A program made the translations under genes and the position numbers. The notes under the pieces were generated by a model that saw only the letters and a program-made list of their open reading frames with translations, was not told the origin of the DNA and did no database searches. This document shows positions 24,972-34,237 of a stretch of 64,000 nt of DNA, piece after piece (the stretch's first letter is position 1; each line of letters starts with the position of its first letter). The stretch lies in assembly GCF_000620505.1 (NCBI RefSeq), contig NZ_JIBC01000009.1, positions 1 through 64,000 of the forward strand. The letters run 5' to 3'. The DNA comes from Sulfitobacter sp. 20_GPM-1509m (GTDB taxonomy: Bacteria; Pseudomonadota; Alphaproteobacteria; Rhodobacterales; Rhodobacteraceae).

Positions 24972-25972
24972 ATTACATTCTTGGACGGCTTTTGACGTTT
25001 ATCCCGACCTTCATCGGGGTGACGCTGATTTCCTTCAGTTTCATCCGCGCATTGCCCGGCGATCCTATTCAGGTGATGGCGGGCGAACGGGGCGTTTCCG
25101 AAGCGCGCTACGCCGAACTGGCCGCGCAATACGGCTTTGACCAGCCGATCTATATCCAGTTCTGGGACTATCTGACCGGCGTGCTTCAGGGCGATCTGGG
25201 CACTTCATTCGTCACCAAACGCCCGGTTTGGGACGAGTTTTTTGCGCTGTTCCCGGCCACGCTTGAGCTGTCGTTTTTTGCGATGCTCTTTGCGGTCCTG
25301 CTGGGGTTGCCCGCCGGGGTCATTGCTGCCGTGAACCGGGGCAAGCTGTTTGACCGCGCGCTGATGTCGACCGCACTGGTCGGGTATTCCATGCCGATTT
25401 TCTGGTGGGCGCTCCTGCTGATCATCGTGTTCTCGGGCAATCTTCAATGGACACCCGTTTCGGGGCGCATTGACCTGCTTTACTATTTCCCCAACCCCAC
25501 TGGCTTTATGATCATCGACAGTCTGGCCTCGGGACAGAAGGGGGCCTTTGCCTCGGCCGTGCGCCATCTGGTCTTGCCGACCATCGTGCTGGGCACGATC
25601 CCGCTGGCGGTGATCGCGCGGCAGACGCGGTCCGCGATGCTGGAAGTTCTGGGCGAGGACTACATTCGGACCGCCCGCGCCAAGGGCATGTCGCCGGGAC
25701 GGATCAATGGCATCCACGCCCTGCGCAATGCGCTGATACCGGTGGTCACCGTGATTGGTCTGTCGGTGGGAACCCTGCTGGCGGGGGCCATCCTGACCGA
25801 AACCATCTTTAGTTGGCCGGGCATCGGCAAGTGGATGGTCGACAGTATTTTCCGCCGTGACTACCCGGTGGTGCAGGGCGGTCTGTTGCTGATTGCCGTG
25901 ATGGTCATGATCGTAAACCTAACGGTTGATATGCTGTACGGCGTCATCAACCCCAAAATCAGGAAGCGTTGA
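24965..25972 (+). CDS. peptide ABC transporter permease (DppB-like)
   Basis: A 335-residue inner-membrane permease. It starts LNYILGRLLTFIPTFIGVTLISF, has about six helices and the coupling loop motif EDYIRTARAKGMSPGRI near residues 230-245. The PGDP segment at RALPGDP is diagnostic of the DppB/OppB group. It forms the channel with the following DppC-type gene, from which it is separated by one base. Confidence 0.92.
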   Translation: MLNYILGRLLTFIPTFIGVTLISFSFIRALPGDPIQVMAGERGVSEARYAELAAQYGFDQPIYIQFWDYLTGVLQGDLGTSFVTKRPVWDEFFALFPATLELSFFAMLFAVLLGLPAGVIAAVNRGKLFDRALMSTALVGYSMPIFWWALLLIIVFSGNLQWTPVSGRIDLLYYFPNPTGFMIIDSLASGQKGAFASAVRHLVLPTIVLGTIPLAVIARQTRSAMLEVLGEDYIRTARAKGMSPGRINGIHALRNALIPVVTVIGLSVGTLLAGAILTETIFSWPGIGKWMVDSIFRRDYPVVQGGLLLIAVMVMIVNLTVDMLYGVINPKIRKR

Positions 25973-25973
25973 G

Positions 25974-26879
25974 ATGGATGACGCCCTTTCAGCCGAAGCC
26001 GAGATGGTCCACGAACGGCCCGGACGGCTGCGTGAATTCTGGTTCTATTTCCGCGAAAACCGGGGCGCCCTGTTCGGGCTGGCCATTTTTGCGGTCTTTG
26101 CCTTCCTGGCAGTGTTCGGCCCCTGGGTTGCGCCTCATGACGCCACCCAGCAGTTCCGTGGCGCAACGCTGCAACCCCCCGTTTGGCAGGATGGCGGCAC
26201 CTGGAACCACATCCTTGGCACCGATCCGCTGGGCCGCGATATGCTGTCACGCTTGATCGTGGGCGCGCGGTTCTCGTTCTTTGTCGGGGTCTTTGTTGTG
26301 ACGATCGCGGCCACGGGCGGGATCATCATCGGGTTGATCGCAGGGTTTTCGCCCAGGTGGGTCGACAGCATCATCATGCGGATCATGGACATCGTCCTGG
26401 CGTTTCCGTCGCTGTTGCTGGCGCTGGTGCTGGTGGCCATTCTGGGGCCGTCACTGACCAACGCGATGATCGCCATCGCCATCGTGCTGCAGCCGCATTA
26501 CGTCCGCCTGACGCGCGCCAGCGTGCTGTCCGAGCGGCAGAAGGACTATGTGACCTCGGCGCGTGTGGCGGGGGCGGGCACGCTTCGGCTGATGTTCGTG
26601 ACCGTGCTGCCGAACTGTCTGGCGCCGATCATCGTGCAGGCGGCGCTGTCGTTCTCGACGGCGATCCTTGATGCTGCGGCCCTTGGGTTCTTAGGCATGG
26701 GCGCACAACCGCCAACCCCCGAGTGGGGCACCATGCTGGCCGAAGCACGCGAATTCATCTTGCGTGCGTGGTGGGTCGTCACCTTTCCCGGTCTTGCGAT
26801 CCTTGTCACCGTTCTGGCCATCAACCTGATGGGCGACGGTCTGCGTGACGCACTTGATCCGAAACTGAAGCGGAGCTAA
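25974..26879 (+). CDS. peptide ABC transporter permease (DppC-like)
   Basis: A 301-residue permease with about six helices. It contains the DppC/OppC hallmarks ILGTDPLGRDMLSRLIVGARFS and the coupling loop SERQKDYVTSARVAGAG, and LGFLGMGAQPPTPEWGTML near the C-terminus. I used the ATG at 25974, directly after the dppB stop. It pairs with the DppB-like subunit. Confidence 0.92.
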   Translation: MDDALSAEAEMVHERPGRLREFWFYFRENRGALFGLAIFAVFAFLAVFGPWVAPHDATQQFRGATLQPPVWQDGGTWNHILGTDPLGRDMLSRLIVGARFSFFVGVFVVTIAATGGIIIGLIAGFSPRWVDSIIMRIMDIVLAFPSLLLALVLVAILGPSLTNAMIAIAIVLQPHYVRLTRASVLSERQKDYVTSARVAGAGTLRLMFVTVLPNCLAPIIVQAALSFSTAILDAAALGFLGMGAQPPTPEWGTMLAEAREFILRAWWVVTFPGLAILVTVLAINLMGDGLRDALDPKLKRS

Positions 26880-26882
26880 CGC

Positions 26883-27857
26883 ATGGCCCTTTTGCGTATC
26901 AGAAATCTGAGTGTCGAATTCGCCACCGCAACCGGACGGTTCCGTGCGGTGGACGGCGTGGATCAGGACGTCAACGAAAGCGAAATCCTGGCCATCGTCG
27001 GTGAAAGCGGATCGGGTAAATCGGTGTCCATGCTGGCGGTGATGGGACTGCTGCCGTGGACGGCGACGGTGACGGCCGACGAGATGTCCTTTGACGGGCA
27101 GGACCTGTTGAAGATTGACGCCGCCGCCCGTCGCAAGATCATCGGCAAGGACATGGCAATGATCTTTCAAGAGCCGATGTCATCGCTGAACCCGTGCTTT
27201 ACCGTTGGCTGGCAAATCCGCGAGGCCCTGCGCAAGCACCTGAAGATGGGCCGCCGCGAACGTCACACCCGCGCCATCGAACTGTTCGAACAGGTGGGTA
27301 TTCCCGACCCTGAAAAGCGCCTGTCGGCATTCCCACACCAGATGTCGGGCGGCATGAACCAGCGGGTGATGATCGCCATGGCGATTGCATGCAAACCCAA
27401 GCTGCTGATCGCGGACGAACCGACAACCGCGCTGGATGTGACCATTCAGGCGCAGATTCTGGACCTGCTGGCCAAGCTGCGTGACGAAAACGGCATGGGT
27501 CTGGTGCTGATCACCCACGATATGGGCGTGGTGGCTGAAACCGCGGAACGTGTGAGCGTGCAATACGCAGGCCAGAAGATCGAAGAGCAGCCGGTGATGC
27601 CACTGTTTCGCAAGCCGCACCATCCCTACACCTCGGCCTTGCTGGATGCGCTGCCGGAACGGGCGACGGAAAAGCGGCTGCCGACAATTCCGGGCGTGGT
27701 GCCGGGCCAGTTTGACCGTCCTGCGGGCTGTCTGTTTTCGCCAAGGTGCAAGTTTGCCAATGACAAATGTCGCAGCGAACCGCCGCCGCCACTTGGTCCC
27801 GACCTTGGCTATGCACGGTGTTTCTACCCCCTCAATGCGGACGAAAGGGTTGCGTAA
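26883..27857 (+). CDS. peptide ABC transporter ATP-binding protein (DppD-like)
   Basis: A 324-residue ATPase. It has Walker A GESGSGKS, a Q-loop in [12 protein letters not shown], signature [15 protein letters not shown], Walker [13 protein letters not shown] and the C-terminal oligopeptide-transporter domain with cysteines ([14 protein letters not shown]) typical of DppD/OppD. Its stop overlaps the next start as TAATG. Confidence 0.93.
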   Translation: MALLRIRNLSVEFATATGRFRAVDGVDQDVNESEILAIVGESGSGKSVSMLAVMGLLPWTATVTADEMSFDGQDLLKIDAAARRKIIGKDMAMIFQEPMSSLNPCFTVGWQIREALRKHLKMGRRERHTRAIELFEQVGIPDPEKRLSAFPHQMSGGMNQRVMIAMAIACKPKLLIADEPTTALDVTIQAQILDLLAKLRDENGMGLVLITHDMGVVAETAERVSVQYAGQKIEEQPVMPLFRKPHHPYTSALLDALPERATEKRLPTIPGVVPGQFDRPAGCLFSPRCKFANDKCRSEPPPPLGPDLGYARCFYPLNADERVA

Positions 27858-28828
27858 TGACGAAACCGGTGATGACAGCAACCGCGCTGGAACGGCACTA
27901 TGATGTCTCGGGTGGCTGGCTGCGTGCCTCTCGTACGCTGAAAGCTGTGGCGGGATTGGACTTTGCCCTCTACCCCGGCAAGACGCTGGCCGTTGTGGGC
28001 GAAAGCGGCTGTGGCAAGTCGACATTGGCGCGCATGGTGACCATGATCGAAGAGCCCACGGCAGGTCAGCTGGTCCTCGACGATGAGGAACTGACGCCGG
28101 ACAACTGGGCCTCGCATCGCGAGGCGGTGCAGATCGTGTTTCAGGACCCCTATGGATCGCTGAACCCGCGCCAGCGCATCGGTGCCATCCTTGAAGAACC
28201 CCTGAAGATCAATCGCAAGTCGATGTCCAAGGAAGAGCGTCAGAAAAAGGCACGCGACATGCTGGCCTTGGTCGGATTGCGCCCCGAGCATTATGACCGC
28301 TATCCGCACATGTTTTCGGGCGGCCAACGCCAGCGTATCGCCATTGCGCGCGCGCTGATGCTGGACCCAAAGGTGCTGGTGCTGGACGAGCCTGTTTCGG
28401 CTTTGGATCTGTCGATCCAGAGTTCGGTGTTGAACCTGCTGGTCGATCTGCAAGAGCGGTTGCAACTGGCCTATCTGTTCATCAGCCATGACCTGAGCGT
28501 TGTGCGTCACGTCGCTGACGAGGTGATCGTGATGTATCTGGGCCGTGCCGTCGAGAAGGGCAGCCGCGATGCGGTGTTCAGTGCCCCCTATCACCCCTAT
28601 GCAAAGGCGTTGCTGTCGGCCACACCAAAGGCCGATCCGGGTGGGGCAAAGGAACGGATCAAGTTGCAGGGAGAGTTGCCGTCACCGCTGTCGATCCCTG
28701 ACGGTTGCCCCTTTGCTCCGCGTTGCTGGAAGGTGCAGGACAAATGCCGCGCCGAAAGGCCGGTACTGCCGGATATGCCCCACGCTGCAGCCTGCTTTTT
28801 CCCTGAAAACGGGGGCGAGCCTGCCTGA
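27857..28828 (+). CDS. peptide ABC transporter ATP-binding protein (DppF-like)
   Basis: A 323-residue ATPase. It has Walker A GESGCGKST, Q-loop IVFQDPYGSLNPRQRIG, signature FSGGQRQRIAIARAL, Walker B VLVLDEPVSALD and a Cys-containing C-terminal tail (CPFAPRCWKVQDKC). It forms a heterodimer with the DppD-like protein. The ATG at 27857 overlaps the preceding stop. It closes the operon that begins with the DppA-like binding protein. Confidence 0.93.
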   Translation: MTKPVMTATALERHYDVSGGWLRASRTLKAVAGLDFALYPGKTLAVVGESGCGKSTLARMVTMIEEPTAGQLVLDDEELTPDNWASHREAVQIVFQDPYGSLNPRQRIGAILEEPLKINRKSMSKEERQKKARDMLALVGLRPEHYDRYPHMFSGGQRQRIAIARALMLDPKVLVLDEPVSALDLSIQSSVLNLLVDLQERLQLAYLFISHDLSVVRHVADEVIVMYLGRAVEKGSRDAVFSAPYHPYAKALLSATPKADPGGAKERIKLQGELPSPLSIPDGCPFAPRCWKVQDKCRAERPVLPDMPHAAACFFPENGGEPA

Positions 28829-29057
28829 TTTGGCATTGCGTTGGTGACAAGGTTCAAACCCAGGTCCGATTTCCCCGTGCGAGGGGCGCAACCAACCCCG
28901 CCACGCTAAATCGAATAGGGAAAGGCGTCCGGGCACTCCGGATTGAGCAGCGGTGGGATCACCACATCGCAGAAGCCGCATGCTCGGACGCCCAAATCGC
29001 AGCTCTGCGAACCTCGCGCGCACGCGACTATTCGCGTTGGTGGGACCGCGATGTGTT

Positions 29058-29089
29058 CAGGGGTATCTGAAAATGTTCAGATACCCCTG
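29058..29089. terminator. 14-bp stem-loop between the dpp-like operon and gabD
   Basis: CAGGGGTATCTGAA (29058-29071) pairs with TTCAGATACCCCTG (29076-29089) over an AATG loop. It sits 13 bp beyond the gabD stop, between converging transcripts, and could serve both, although neither side has a real T-run. The preceding 230 bp (28829-29057) hold nothing I recognise. Confidence 0.6.
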
Positions 29090-29102
29090 TTCGATGGTAC
29101 TC

Positions 29103-30578
29103 TTACACGCTCATGCAGATGTATTTCATCTCTTGGTAGTCTTCCATGCCGTGGTGGCTGCCTTCACGGCCCAGACCCGACTGTTTGACACCGCCAAAGG
29201 GCGCCAGTTCGGTGCTGATGATGCCGGTGTTGATACCGACGATGCCATACTCCAGCGCCTCGGCCACCTTGTAGACGCGGCTCAGGTCCTTGGCGTAGAA
29301 ATAGGACGCCAGACCAAAGATCGTGTCGTTCGCCATCGCGATCACTTCGTCCTCGTTCTCGAACTTGAACAGCGGTGCCAGCGGGCCAAAGGTTTCCTCG
29401 GTCGCCACTGCCATGTCAGAGGTCACGCCGGTGATGATGGTGGGCGCAAAGAAGTTGCCTTCCATCGTGTCCTGCGCGTCGCCCAGGATGACAGTCGCAC
29501 CTTTGGATTTGGCGTCCTTGATATGTTCGATCACCTTATCACCGGCTTCGGGGTTGATCAGCGGTCCAAGATCCACGCCAGCCTCAAGGCCGTCACCGAC
29601 TTTCATCTTCGATACGCGGTCCTTCAGCTTTTGGGCAAAGGCGTCATAGACACCGGCCTGTACGTAGATGCGGTTCGCGCACACGCAGGTCTGTCCGTTG
29701 TTGCGGAACTTGCACATGATCGCGCCTTCGACGGCGGCATCCAGATCGGCGTCGTCAAAGACGATGAACGGCGCGTTGCCGCCCAGCTCCATCGAGCATT
29801 TCATGACTTGTTCCGAGGCTTGTTTCAGCAGGATGCGGCCCACTTCGGTCGACCCTGTAAAGGTCAGCTTGCGGACCTTGGGGTTCTCGCAGAATTCCTT
29901 GCCCACGGCAGAGGACGACGACGACGGCACCACGTTGAACACGCCCGCAGGGATGCCCGCGCGTTCGGCCAGCACGCCCATCACGATGGCGCTCAGCGGG
30001 GTTTCGGCAGCGGGGCGTGCGACAAAGGCGCAGCCGGCGGCCAGCGCGGGGCCGGCCTTGCGGGTGATCATCGCGTTGGGAAAGTTCCACGGCGTGATCG
30101 ACGCGGCGACCCCGATGGGCTGCTTGATCACGGTGATGCGCTTGTCGCGCTGGTGGCCGGGGATGGTTTCGCCATAGTTGCGCTTGGCCTCTTCACCGAA
30201 GAACTCAATAAAGCTGGCACCATAAGCAATCTCGCCCTTGGCTTCGGCCAGCGGCTTGCCCTGTTCTGCGGTCAGGATGGTGCCCAGGTCGTCCTGGTTT
30301 TCCATCATCAGGTCGAACCATTTGCGCAGAACGGCGGCGCGTTCCTTGCCCGTCCAGCTGGCCCATTCCTTTTGCGCGGCCTCGGCGGCGTCGATGGCTT
30401 TGCCCACCTGAGCACGCGACAGGTCGGCCACCTGGGCAATCACATCGCCACGCGCGGGGTTGGTCACGTCGAAGGTGCCGTCGTCACCGTCGATCCACTG
30501 GCCGTTCACATAGGCACGTGTTTCCAGCAGCGAAGGGTCTTTCAACAGGCTTTTCAGGTCGGTCTTTGCACTTGGCAT
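29103..30578 (-). CDS. gabD: succinate-semialdehyde dehydrogenase (NADP-type, GabD)
   Basis: A 491-residue aldehyde dehydrogenase that oxidises succinate semialdehyde to succinate, the last step of GABA breakdown. The catalytic Cys is C298 in NNGQTCVCANRI and the general base is E264 in ELGGNAPFIVFDDADLD, both of which match GabD closely. NYGETIPG and the C-terminal FGGVKQSGLGREGS are also GabD-like. The usually conserved cofactor-binding lysine of the KPA motif is an arginine here (ARPAAETP, R188). No GABA aminotransferase is adjacent, so it may be shared by other routes, including putrescine-type catabolism nearby. Confidence 0.9.
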   Translation of the reverse strand: MPSAKTDLKSLLKDPSLLETRAYVNGQWIDGDDGTFDVTNPARGDVIAQVADLSRAQVGKAIDAAEAAQKEWASWTGKERAAVLRKWFDLMMENQDDLGTILTAEQGKPLAEAKGEIAYGASFIEFFGEEAKRNYGETIPGHQRDKRITVIKQPIGVAASITPWNFPNAMITRKAGPALAAGCAFVARPAAETPLSAIVMGVLAERAGIPAGVFNVVPSSSSSAVGKEFCENPKVRKLTFTGSTEVGRILLKQASEQVMKCSMELGGNAPFIVFDDADLDAAVEGAIMCKFRNNGQTCVCANRIYVQAGVYDAFAQKLKDRVSKMKVGDGLEAGVDLGPLINPEAGDKVIEHIKDAKSKGATVILGDAQDTMEGNFFAPTIITGVTSDMAVATEETFGPLAPLFKFENEDEVIAMANDTIFGLASYFYAKDLSRVYKVAEALEYGIVGINTGIISTELAPFGGVKQSGLGREGSHHGMEDYQEMKYICMSV

Positions 30579-30658
30579 TGCATCTCTCCAGATTTGGTCT
30601 CGTGCAGCAAAACCAACTCCTGCTATGAATGTCCAGTTCCAGACGCAAAGGAAGCGAC

Positions 30659-31444
30659 ATGCCAGTTAACGACGACGCCTACGCCAACGGTGCCCACATC
30701 CCTGACGGGGCTAGTTATCCGGCCCGCTGGGCGCGTGATGCGGCAGCCTTTCGTGACAGTCTGGGCACGCGCGCGCAGACGGGCCTGCGGTATGGCCCCA
30801 GCCCACGCCAGAGCTTTGACCTGTTCCAGCCCGAAGGCACGTCCAAGGGCACGTTGATCTTTGTGCATGGCGGGTTCTGGCGGTTGTTTTCACCCGGTGA
30901 CTGGTCGCATCTGGCGGCAGGGGCCGTCGCGCGCGGTTGGTCGGTGGCCTTGCCGGGGTATGAGCTGTGTCCAGATTGGCGCATTGCCGGTATCACCCAG
31001 TCGATTGCGCAGGCCGTGCAGGTGATCGCAGGTCAGACCACGGGGCCGCTGGCGTTGGCAGGACACAGCGCAGGCGGGCATCTGGTGGCCCGGATGTGTG
31101 CAGAAGGCATGTTGCCCGTCGACGTGATGGCACGGGTGGGCCATGTCATGCCGATCTCGCCGCTGTCGGATCTTGAGCCGCTGTTGTTGACCACGATGAA
31201 CGATGATTTCCAGTTGGACGCCGCCATGGCCCGCGCAGAAAGCCCGGTTCACCAGCCTGCCCCTGCCAGCGCTGTCACGGTCTGGGTTGGTGGCGCAGAA
31301 CGACCCGCGTTTCTGGATCAGGCGCAATGGCTGGCCGAGGCCTGGGGCTGTGATCACCACATCGCGCAGGACAAACACCATTTTGACGTGGTCGATCCGC
31401 TGACCGAACCGGACAGCGCCATGTTGGGCCGGTTGCTGGGCTAG
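30659..31444 (+). CDS. alpha/beta hydrolase (carboxylesterase/formamidase-like)
   Basis: A 261-residue hydrolase. The oxyanion-hole motif HGGFW occurs early, the nucleophile serine is in GHSAGGH, and the likely acid/base residues are near the C-terminus (KHHFDVVDPL). HGGFW with GHSAGG is typical of the hormone-sensitive-lipase and kynurenine-formamidase relatives. AAGGAAG precedes the ATG at 30659. It is divergent from gabD with an 80-bp gap. Its stop codon shares the palindrome CTAG with the convergent Hint-domain gene. The substrate cannot be told. Confidence 0.75.
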   Translation: MPVNDDAYANGAHIPDGASYPARWARDAAAFRDSLGTRAQTGLRYGPSPRQSFDLFQPEGTSKGTLIFVHGGFWRLFSPGDWSHLAAGAVARGWSVALPGYELCPDWRIAGITQSIAQAVQVIAGQTTGPLALAGHSAGGHLVARMCAEGMLPVDVMARVGHVMPISPLSDLEPLLLTTMNDDFQLDAAMARAESPVHQPAPASAVTVWVGGAERPAFLDQAQWLAEAWGCDHHIAQDKHHFDVVDPLTEPDSAMLGRLLG

Positions 31445-32535
31445 GCCGTCTGCTCGACCGGCTTCTTGCCGTTTTTGGCCAGACGTTGGGCAAACCGGTC
31501 GATCATCGCCCCCTTGGCGAAGGGACGGGCAGGCGGTTGCGCGTCGGACCTGAGATCGGGGAAAACGTGCAGCACCTCGTCCAGCGCCTCCGGCAGTATG
31601 GATTTGCGCGCTTCCTGCCCCAGATACAGCGTTTCGGCGGGGGCTTCGTTGGCAAAGACGATTTCGTGGGCGTCGCACATAAAGTGCCAGTAGGTCACAA
31701 ACCCCATGCTGTTCTCTATGTCGACCCCGGTCAGGCTGCACAATTTGTGGGCCGGGATCAGAACTTCGCATTGGCCGAACATGCGGGCTGCCACGGGGGT
31801 GCGGACCATCATCCGATGCTGTCGGGACACCCACAGGGGACGTGCCGGCAGACCACGCCCCATGGCGTCGGGGGCAATGCGCACCGGGCGCATGTCGCCG
31901 ATGGCGGGCACCATGCGTCCCTTGATCCAGCGGACAGGTTGGGCGCCGCTGTCCAATGTCGTCACCATGTCACCCACGCTGAGGGTTTCCACGGCGCGGT
32001 CTCCGTCCGGCGTGCGGATCAGCGTGCCTTCGGCGAAACAGACCATGAAGTTCGTGGTTTGCCGCGATGCGGTCAGACCTGAATAGTTCGTTCCCTCCAG
32101 GCTGTTCAGTCTCAGCGACTGGATAGGTTTCGCTTGCAACGCCGTCTGGTCGCTGTTGGCCGAGAATTCGGGGGCCAGATAGGTGTTGCCATTGGTGTCC
32201 TGAAAAATAACGGCAGTGATCCGCGCGGTGGTGCCGTCGGTATAGGTAATTGTGGCGTTGTAGATGGCGGTGCCGTCAAACACCTGGTTTGGACCGCCGT
32301 TGATCCTGAAGTTTTCGGACGCGGCGTTGTTGTTCATGTCGTAGGCGTCGTTTGTCCCACGACCATAGCTGTTGGTGCCTGGTGAAAACGACTGCACGTT
32401 CTCCCACAGCGGGTCGCGCACGTCGCCAAAGGTCAACCCTACAAGGCTGGATGCGTTCTCTGCGGTTGTGTTGCCCTCGGTTGGGTCGATCAGCGTTTGG
32501 ACACCCAGACTGATGACGTTGAACGTGGTGGCCAT
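31441..32535 (-). CDS. Hint-domain protein with novel N-terminal domain
   Basis: A 364-residue protein. Residues 1-165 are Asn/Thr/Gly-rich with little Cys or Lys, like a secreted or extracellular domain, and lack an obvious Sec signal. A Hint (Hedgehog/intein) domain begins at C166 (FMVCFAEGTLIRTPDGDRAVETLSVGDMV) and includes WVSRQHRMMVR and a C-terminal HIVF-type strand (DAHEIVFANEAPAETLYL). In Hint domains the first Cys attacks the preceding peptide bond. Rhodobacterales carry many such proteins, several attached to RTX or secreted domains. GAAGGA precedes the ATG at 32535. Function of the N-terminal domain is unknown. Confidence 0.8.
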   Translation of the reverse strand: MATTFNVISLGVQTLIDPTEGNTTAENASSLVGLTFGDVRDPLWENVQSFSPGTNSYGRGTNDAYDMNNNAASENFRINGGPNQVFDGTAIYNATITYTDGTTARITAVIFQDTNGNTYLAPEFSANSDQTALQAKPIQSLRLNSLEGTNYSGLTASRQTTNFMVCFAEGTLIRTPDGDRAVETLSVGDMVTTLDSGAQPVRWIKGRMVPAIGDMRPVRIAPDAMGRGLPARPLWVSRQHRMMVRTPVAARMFGQCEVLIPAHKLCSLTGVDIENSMGFVTYWHFMCDAHEIVFANEAPAETLYLGQEARKSILPEALDEVLHVFPDLRSDAQPPARPFAKGAMIDRFAQRLAKNGKKPVEQTA

Positions 32536-32816
32536 GTGCGAGACATCCTTCGGCGCAGCATCTTGGTTAACAAGTTCCTGCCTTGCCCGAGTCGCATGGC
32601 GGGGATGGGGCAAAAAAACGGCATCGCTTCAATTTGTCGAAAAATGTGTGAGAAATTTGGGCAATAGCCTGTTTGCGACATCGCAAGGGTAGATAGGGGG
32701 CTTTTGCCAGATCTGCGCCTGCCTTATTCTGGTGTCAGACCGCGCGATGGCGTCGCCGGTGTCATTCCCAAAATATGTCCTGAACGCCGGGATCTTTCTG
32801 CAAAGGAGGGTCTGAC

Positions 32817-34049
32817 ATGACCATTCAAAACCCAATCCCAACCACTGCGCGCCCTGATTTCCACCGCGTGCACAATGGCACCAAGGCACCCTTGCAATTC
32901 ACGGGCGCTGAATATGACGCGCGTATCGCCGGTCTGCGGGCGATCATGGCGGAAGCAGGTGTCTCGGCCGCCGTGCTGACCTCGATGCACAACGTGTCGT
33001 ATTACTCTGGCTTTACCTATTGTTCGTTCGGGCGCCCCTATGCGCTGGTCGTGACGGACACGCAGGTGGTGACCATCTCGGCGGGCATCGATGCAGGCCA
33101 GCCATGGCGGCGCAGCCATGGCGATGCGATCACCTACACCGACTGGACCCGTGACAACTTTTGGCGGGCGGTGGCACATGTGGCCGGCACCGGCGCTGTG
33201 GTCGGGTTCGAGGGCGATCACCTGACGCTGGACCAGCACCGCAAGTTGCTGACGTTCCTGTCGCCGTCACAGGTGCTGGACATCGCCCCGGCGACGATGC
33301 GTCAAAGGATGCACAAAAGTGCCGCCGAACTTGAGCTGATCCGCGCGGGCGCGGCTGTGGCCGATGTGGGCGGCTATGCCATCCGCGATGCAGTGCGTGT
33401 GGGCACGCGCGAGATTGACGTGGCCATGGCAGGCCGCGATGCGATGGAGTTGGAAATTGCCCGCCGCTTTCCCGAGGCAGAGTATCGCGACACATGGGTC
33501 TGGTTCCAATCCGGCCTGAACACCGACGGCGCACACAACCCTGTCACATCGCGGAAATTGGAGCATGGGGATATCCTGTCGCTGAACACCTTTCCGATGA
33601 TCTCGGGCTATTACACCGCATTGGAACGCACGATGTTCGTGGGCGAGGTCGACGATGCATCGCTGGCGATCTGGCAGGCCAACGTCGCTGCGCATGAATA
33701 TGGCATGAGCCTGCTGAAACCCGGTGCCGCCTGCGCCGAGGTCACGCACGCGATCAATGATTTCTTCGCAGACCGCGGCTTGCTGCAATACCGCACTTTT
33801 GGCTACGGCCATTCGTTCGGCGTGCTGTCACATTACTATGGCCGAGAGGCGGGGCTTGAACTGCGCGAGGATGTGGACACGGTGATCGAGCCGGGCATGG
33901 TGATCTCGATGGAGCCGATGCTGACCTTGCCGCAGGGTGCTCCGGGTGCGGGCGGATACCGCGAGCATGATATTTTGATCATCACCGAAGACGGTGCCGA
34001 GGATATTACCAAATACCCATATGGCCCGGACTTTAACGTGGTCGGTTAG
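32817..34049 (+). CDS. creatinase (creatine amidinohydrolase)
   Basis: A 410-residue M24-fold enzyme that hydrolyses creatine to sarcosine and urea. Long stretches match what I recall of Pseudomonas putida creatinase, for example SFGRPYALVVT, WFQSGLNTDGAHNPVT, FGYGHSFG, SHYYGREAGLELRED and GAGGYREHDILI. The catalytic H240 and the guanidinium-binding E270 and E366 correspond to H232, E262 and E358 with a constant offset of 8. The metal ligands of M24 peptidases are altered, as in true creatinases. AAGGAGGG lies upstream. No creatininase or sarcosine oxidase is adjacent. A 13-bp hairpin follows the gene. Confidence 0.9.
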   Translation: MTIQNPIPTTARPDFHRVHNGTKAPLQFTGAEYDARIAGLRAIMAEAGVSAAVLTSMHNVSYYSGFTYCSFGRPYALVVTDTQVVTISAGIDAGQPWRRSHGDAITYTDWTRDNFWRAVAHVAGTGAVVGFEGDHLTLDQHRKLLTFLSPSQVLDIAPATMRQRMHKSAAELELIRAGAAVADVGGYAIRDAVRVGTREIDVAMAGRDAMELEIARRFPEAEYRDTWVWFQSGLNTDGAHNPVTSRKLEHGDILSLNTFPMISGYYTALERTMFVGEVDDASLAIWQANVAAHEYGMSLLKPGAACAEVTHAINDFFADRGLLQYRTFGYGHSFGVLSHYYGREAGLELREDVDTVIEPGMVISMEPMLTLPQGAPGAGGYREHDILIITEDGAEDITKYPYGPDFNVVG

Positions 34050-34066
34050 GCCGATACCCCTGTGAA

Positions 34067-34098
34067 AAAGCGCAAGGCCTGCTCTGGCCTTGCGCTTT
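34067..34098 (+). terminator. 13-bp hairpin after creatinase gene
   Basis: AAAGCGCAAGGCC (34067-34079) pairs perfectly with GGCCTTGCGCTTT (34086-34098) around a 6-nt loop. It lies 17 bp past the creatinase stop and insulates the following operon. Confidence 0.75.
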
Positions 34099-34237
34099 AC
34101 CGCGTGCAGACACGCTTGGTTCTTTCCTTTGATCGCCGGATTTGCGAGAGTTTTTGCAAAATCGGGCTTCTGCCTGATGTAAATGCAAGTAACATTGCCT
34201 ATATAGATGGCAACACATTGATACGAGGGAGAATTTG

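Noticed and set aside
28829-29057. Possible tRNA suggested by GGTTCAAACCC-like bases near 28850
   Set aside because: The T-stem does not pair (CAAGG against CCAGG), and no acceptor stem or anticodon arm could be drawn.
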